This document shows, one piece after another, positions 6,188 through 8,590 of a DNA stretch of 8,590 nt. The notes under the pieces were generated by a model. The model searched no databases and was not told the DNA's origin. It saw only the letters and a list, made by a program, of their open reading frames with translations. Position 1 is the stretch's first letter. The number at the start of each line of letters is the position of its first letter. The DNA is from Snowella sp031396835 (lineage in GTDB: Bacteria; Cyanobacteriota; Cyanobacteriia; Cyanobacteriales; Microcystaceae): positions 1 to 8,590 of the forward strand of contig JANNLO010000158.1 in NCBI GenBank assembly GCA_031396835.1, in the 5' to 3' direction. The position numbers were made by a program, and so were the translations under genes.

Positions 6188-8590
6188 ATGAAACCAGAGT
6201 TTATTCAACGCTATTCTTCCCGTACCCATCGCATTGATCATTCGGTCTTAGTCGAACATTTGAAAGGGGCAAAACGTTATCACCGCATTGCAGGGTATTT
6301 CACCAGTTCTCTCTTTGAAATAGCGGGAGAATATTTAGAAGGTATTGAAGAAGTCAAAATTGTTTGTAACTCTGATGTCAGAGCCGAGGATATTCGGATC
6401 GCTAAAGTTCAAGAAGCTAAACTATTAGGACGCTTAAATAGCCTACCCATCGAAGCTGAAACCCTACTGGATAGACCCCGTTATCAGTGGCTTTATAATT
6501 TTTTGAATCAACATCCCCAAGCCATTCGGGTTGCGCCCGATAATATCTGCGGATTTGTTCATGGGAAAGCAGGAGTGATTGAAAAAGTCGATGGGACAAG
6601 GATCGGGTTTATCGGTTCCATGAACGAAACCAAGGCGGGCTGGCAGGAACATTATGAAATTGTTTGGCTAGATGAAAGTCCTGAAGGGGTGGATTGGATA
6701 CAAACGGAATTCGATGCCCTCTGGCAAAATGCCGTCCCTTTGCCCCGTGCCGTTATCCAAGAACTGGGAAGACGCGCTCACCGTAAAGAAATTAACCTCC
6801 TCCAAGTAGAAGAGATAACCGCGATCGCCCCCGCAGCCTTAGTGGAATGCCCCATGTATCGGGAAGGATTATCCCTGCAACCCTGGCAACGGGCCTTTGT
6901 GGGGGAATGCCTCAAACATCTACGCTGGTACGGGACAGTACGGCTGTTAATTGCCGATGAAGTGGGACTGGGCAAAACCCTTTCCCTCGGCACTGCGGCT
7001 TTAACCCTGACCTTACTGAATGAACAAAAAATTGTCCAAAGTGGGGGACGAATTCGACGTAAACCCATTGTTATCTTTACCCCAGCCACCCTAACCCAGC
7101 AATGGCAAACAGAGATGTTAGACAAATTAGGGGTTGTCTGCGCCCGTTGGGACTCCCGTAAAAAGGTATGGCTGGATGCTGAAGACCGTGCTATCTCGCG
7201 GATGGGAGCAGAAAATATTACTCGTTGTCCCCTCAGAATTGGCATTATTTCCACGGGCTTAATTGTCCAGCCCACCCAGGAACGAGACCTCCTCAGCCAG
7301 ATTAATTTTGAGATTTTGATCCAAGATGAATCCCATAAATCCCGCACTAAGCAAGGACTTGGTAAAAAGGCTGGAGAACCTAATGCCCTCCTCCGCTTTA
7401 TGATTGATGCCGCTCGGCGATCCAAACACGTCTTACTCGGCACTGCTACACCGATGCAAACAAGGGTTGAAGACCTCTGGGATCAATTGAAAATTCTCCA
7501 CCAGGGCGAGGGTAATTTTGTTTTAGGGGGTGATTTTAGTCCTTGGCATTCTGCCGATTTGGTTATTCCCCTGGTTACAGGTAAACAAAAACCCGATGAT
7601 TCAGAAGCGGCTTGGCGTTTTCTGCGATCGCCGTTACCTCCTATTGACTCCTCCGAAGAAAGTGACTTTCGGCGAGTTATTCACGAAATTCGAGGGGAAT
7701 TAGGACTCAAGCCCCAAGAGTTCACTTGCTATGCGGCGATCGTTGACCTACCCAATGCGGTGCGGGATGACTTAGATGATTTACTGGAAACCGAACGAGC
7801 GAATATCCCTTTCTTTCAACGCCATAACCCCATTGTCCGTCATGTCATTCTACGGAAACGGACGGTTTTAGAAGAAGCGGGTCTTCTTGCCAAGGTTGGC
7901 GTGGATCTCCATCCTGATTCCAGCAAATGCAAAGACCCCAATGCCTTTACGATCCTTTTTCAGAATCAAGCCCTAAGAACCGACGAGAATTTTGAAGAGG
8001 CTTATCAAGCCGCCGAAGATTTTGGGATTGCCTATGGTAAGCGGGTCAAAGGAGCTGGTTTTATGAAAAATTTGATGCAACAGCGATTGTGTTCTAGTTG
8101 TGTCGCTGGTATTAACACTGCCCGTAAAATCCTTGCGGGCCATGAAATTGAAGATGAAACCGATGAACCATTTGAGCAATTAATAGACGGGGATTCCGCC
8201 GAACAGGAAGCCCTAGAAAGATTAATTGCCGCATTGGAAAGAACCCAAGTAGAAGATCCTAAACTCAAAGCTGTTAAATATTTCTTGCTTAAAGAAAATT
8301 GGGCCGATCATGGTTGTATTATCTTCAGCCAGTACTACGACACTGCCGCTTGGGTCGCTGAGCAATTAGCCGAGACTTTTCCCAATAGCTTAATTGGTCT
8401 TTATGCTGGAGCGGGGAAAAGTGCTTTATTTCGAGGAAGTGGCGATCGCAATGAAGAAGACCGAGAGACCTTAAAAAAATTAGTAGAAGATCAAGTAATT
8501 CGCATTATGATCGCTACGGATGCTGCCTGTGAAGGGCTTAACCTGCAACGACTAGGGACGTTTATTAACATTGATCTACCCTTGAATCCT
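6188..8590 (+). CDS. PLD-SNF2 helicase fusion protein, C-terminus beyond the window
   Basis: An open frame from ATG at 6188 runs uninterrupted to the last base, giving 801 residues. An N-terminal phospholipase D-like nuclease domain (about 15-180) carries one HKD-type motif: FVHGKAGVIE (123-132, H125 and K127) then GSMNE (143-147). A superfamily 2 helicase of SNF2 type follows: Walker A in ADEVGLGKT (256-264), IVIFTPATLTQQW (294-306), Walker B as QDESHKS (379-385), motif III LLGTATPMQTR (416-426), motif IV IIFSQYYD (711-718) and motif V IMIATDAACEGLNLQ (773-787). The window ends at IDLPLNP (795-801), just where motif VI (QRIGR-like) should follow. I infer an ATP-driven DNA translocase or remodeller coupled to a nuclease-like domain. 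In class 2 DISARM these roles are held by two proteins, DrmD (SNF2) and DrmC (PLD). No Shine-Dalgarno precedes the ATG, so coupling to the gene 5 bp upstream is likely. Confidence 0.9.
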   Translation, partial: MKPEFIQRYSSRTHRIDHSVLVEHLKGAKRYHRIAGYFTSSLFEIAGEYLEGIEEVKIVCNSDVRAEDIRIAKVQEAKLLGRLNSLPIEAETLLDRPRYQWLYNFLNQHPQAIRVAPDNICGFVHGKAGVIEKVDGTRIGFIGSMNETKAGWQEHYEIVWLDESPEGVDWIQTEFDALWQNAVPLPRAVIQELGRRAHRKEINLLQVEEITAIAPAALVECPMYREGLSLQPWQRAFVGECLKHLRWYGTVRLLIADEVGLGKTLSLGTAALTLTLLNEQKIVQSGGRIRRKPIVIFTPATLTQQWQTEMLDKLGVVCARWDSRKKVWLDAEDRAISRMGAENITRCPLRIGIISTGLIVQPTQERDLLSQINFEILIQDESHKSRTKQGLGKKAGEPNALLRFMIDAARRSKHVLLGTATPMQTRVEDLWDQLKILHQGEGNFVLGGDFSPWHSADLVIPLVTGKQKPDDSEAAWRFLRSPLPPIDSSEESDFRRVIHEIRGELGLKPQEFTCYAAIVDLPNAVRDDLDDLLETERANIPFFQRHNPIVRHVILRKRTVLEEAGLLAKVGVDLHPDSSKCKDPNAFTILFQNQALRTDENFEEAYQAAEDFGIAYGKRVKGAGFMKNLMQQRLCSSCVAGINTARKILAGHEIEDETDEPFEQLIDGDSAEQEALERLIAALERTQVEDPKLKAVKYFLLKENWADHGCIIFSQYYDTAAWVAEQLAETFPNSLIGLYAGAGKSALFRGSGDRNEEDRETLKKLVEDQVIRIMIATDAACEGLNLQRLGTFINIDLPLNP

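Noticed and set aside
6417..7443. Minus-strand open frames at 6417-6599, 6464-6652 and 6778-7443
   Set aside because: They are antisense to the PLD-SNF2 helicase, whose PLD and helicase motifs are all in order on the plus strand; the translations are Arg/Ser-rich and resemble no family.
7973..8268. Minus-strand open frames at 7973-8179 and 8032-8268
   Set aside because: They are shadows within the helicase gene with low-complexity translations and no motifs.
1..8590. CRISPR array, tRNA or rRNA genes
   Set aside because: No regularly spaced direct repeats and no tRNA- or rRNA-like stretches were seen; almost all of the window is coding.

Overview
The window looks like a defence locus of a cyanobacterium. 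The palindrome GCGATCGC (HIP1, typical of many cyanobacterial genomes) occurs five times, at 490-497, 1515-1522, 6821-6828, 7624-7631 and 8442-8449. About 0.13 would be expected by chance in 8.6 kb at equal base frequencies. A Uma2-family nuclease gene and a DUF2283 gene, both common in cyanobacteria, fit this. I cannot name a genus.

Layout from left to right. 1-98 is the right end of an IS200/IS605-family element: the last 18 codons of a TnpB-like gene, then a hairpin ending in TCAA. It adjoins, and has probably truncated, a DUF3780-like gene whose last 118 codons run from 99 to 455. On the minus strand, overlapping that gene tail to tail, lies a two-gene cassette: a frameshifted DUF2283 gene (1224-1017) followed by a Uma2-family PD-(D/E)XK protein (1012-431). 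After a 41-bp divergent gap, three plus-strand genes follow as a probable operon. They are a 1013-residue DUF1156 adenine-type DNA methyltransferase (1266-4307), a 605-residue DUF262 protein with a C-terminal HNH motif, related to GmrSD restriction enzymes (4365-6182), and a PLD-SNF2 helicase fusion (6188 to beyond 8590, 801 codons visible).

How the parts may work together (inference). DUF3780, DUF1156 and helicase/PLD proteins are, from my knowledge of the families, recurrent partners in anti-phage loci related in architecture to DISARM. The methyltransferase would mark self DNA. The SNF2 helicase with its PLD nuclease-like domain would translocate on or process unmarked DNA. The DUF262-HNH protein would add an NTP-driven cleavage activity. 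A DUF499-type ATPase often accompanies such sets; it is not in the window and might lie left of the insertion element. The points most worth following are the element sitting in the DUF3780 gene, the predicted TnpB guide pointing at that same gene, and the uneven base composition along the methyltransferase gene.
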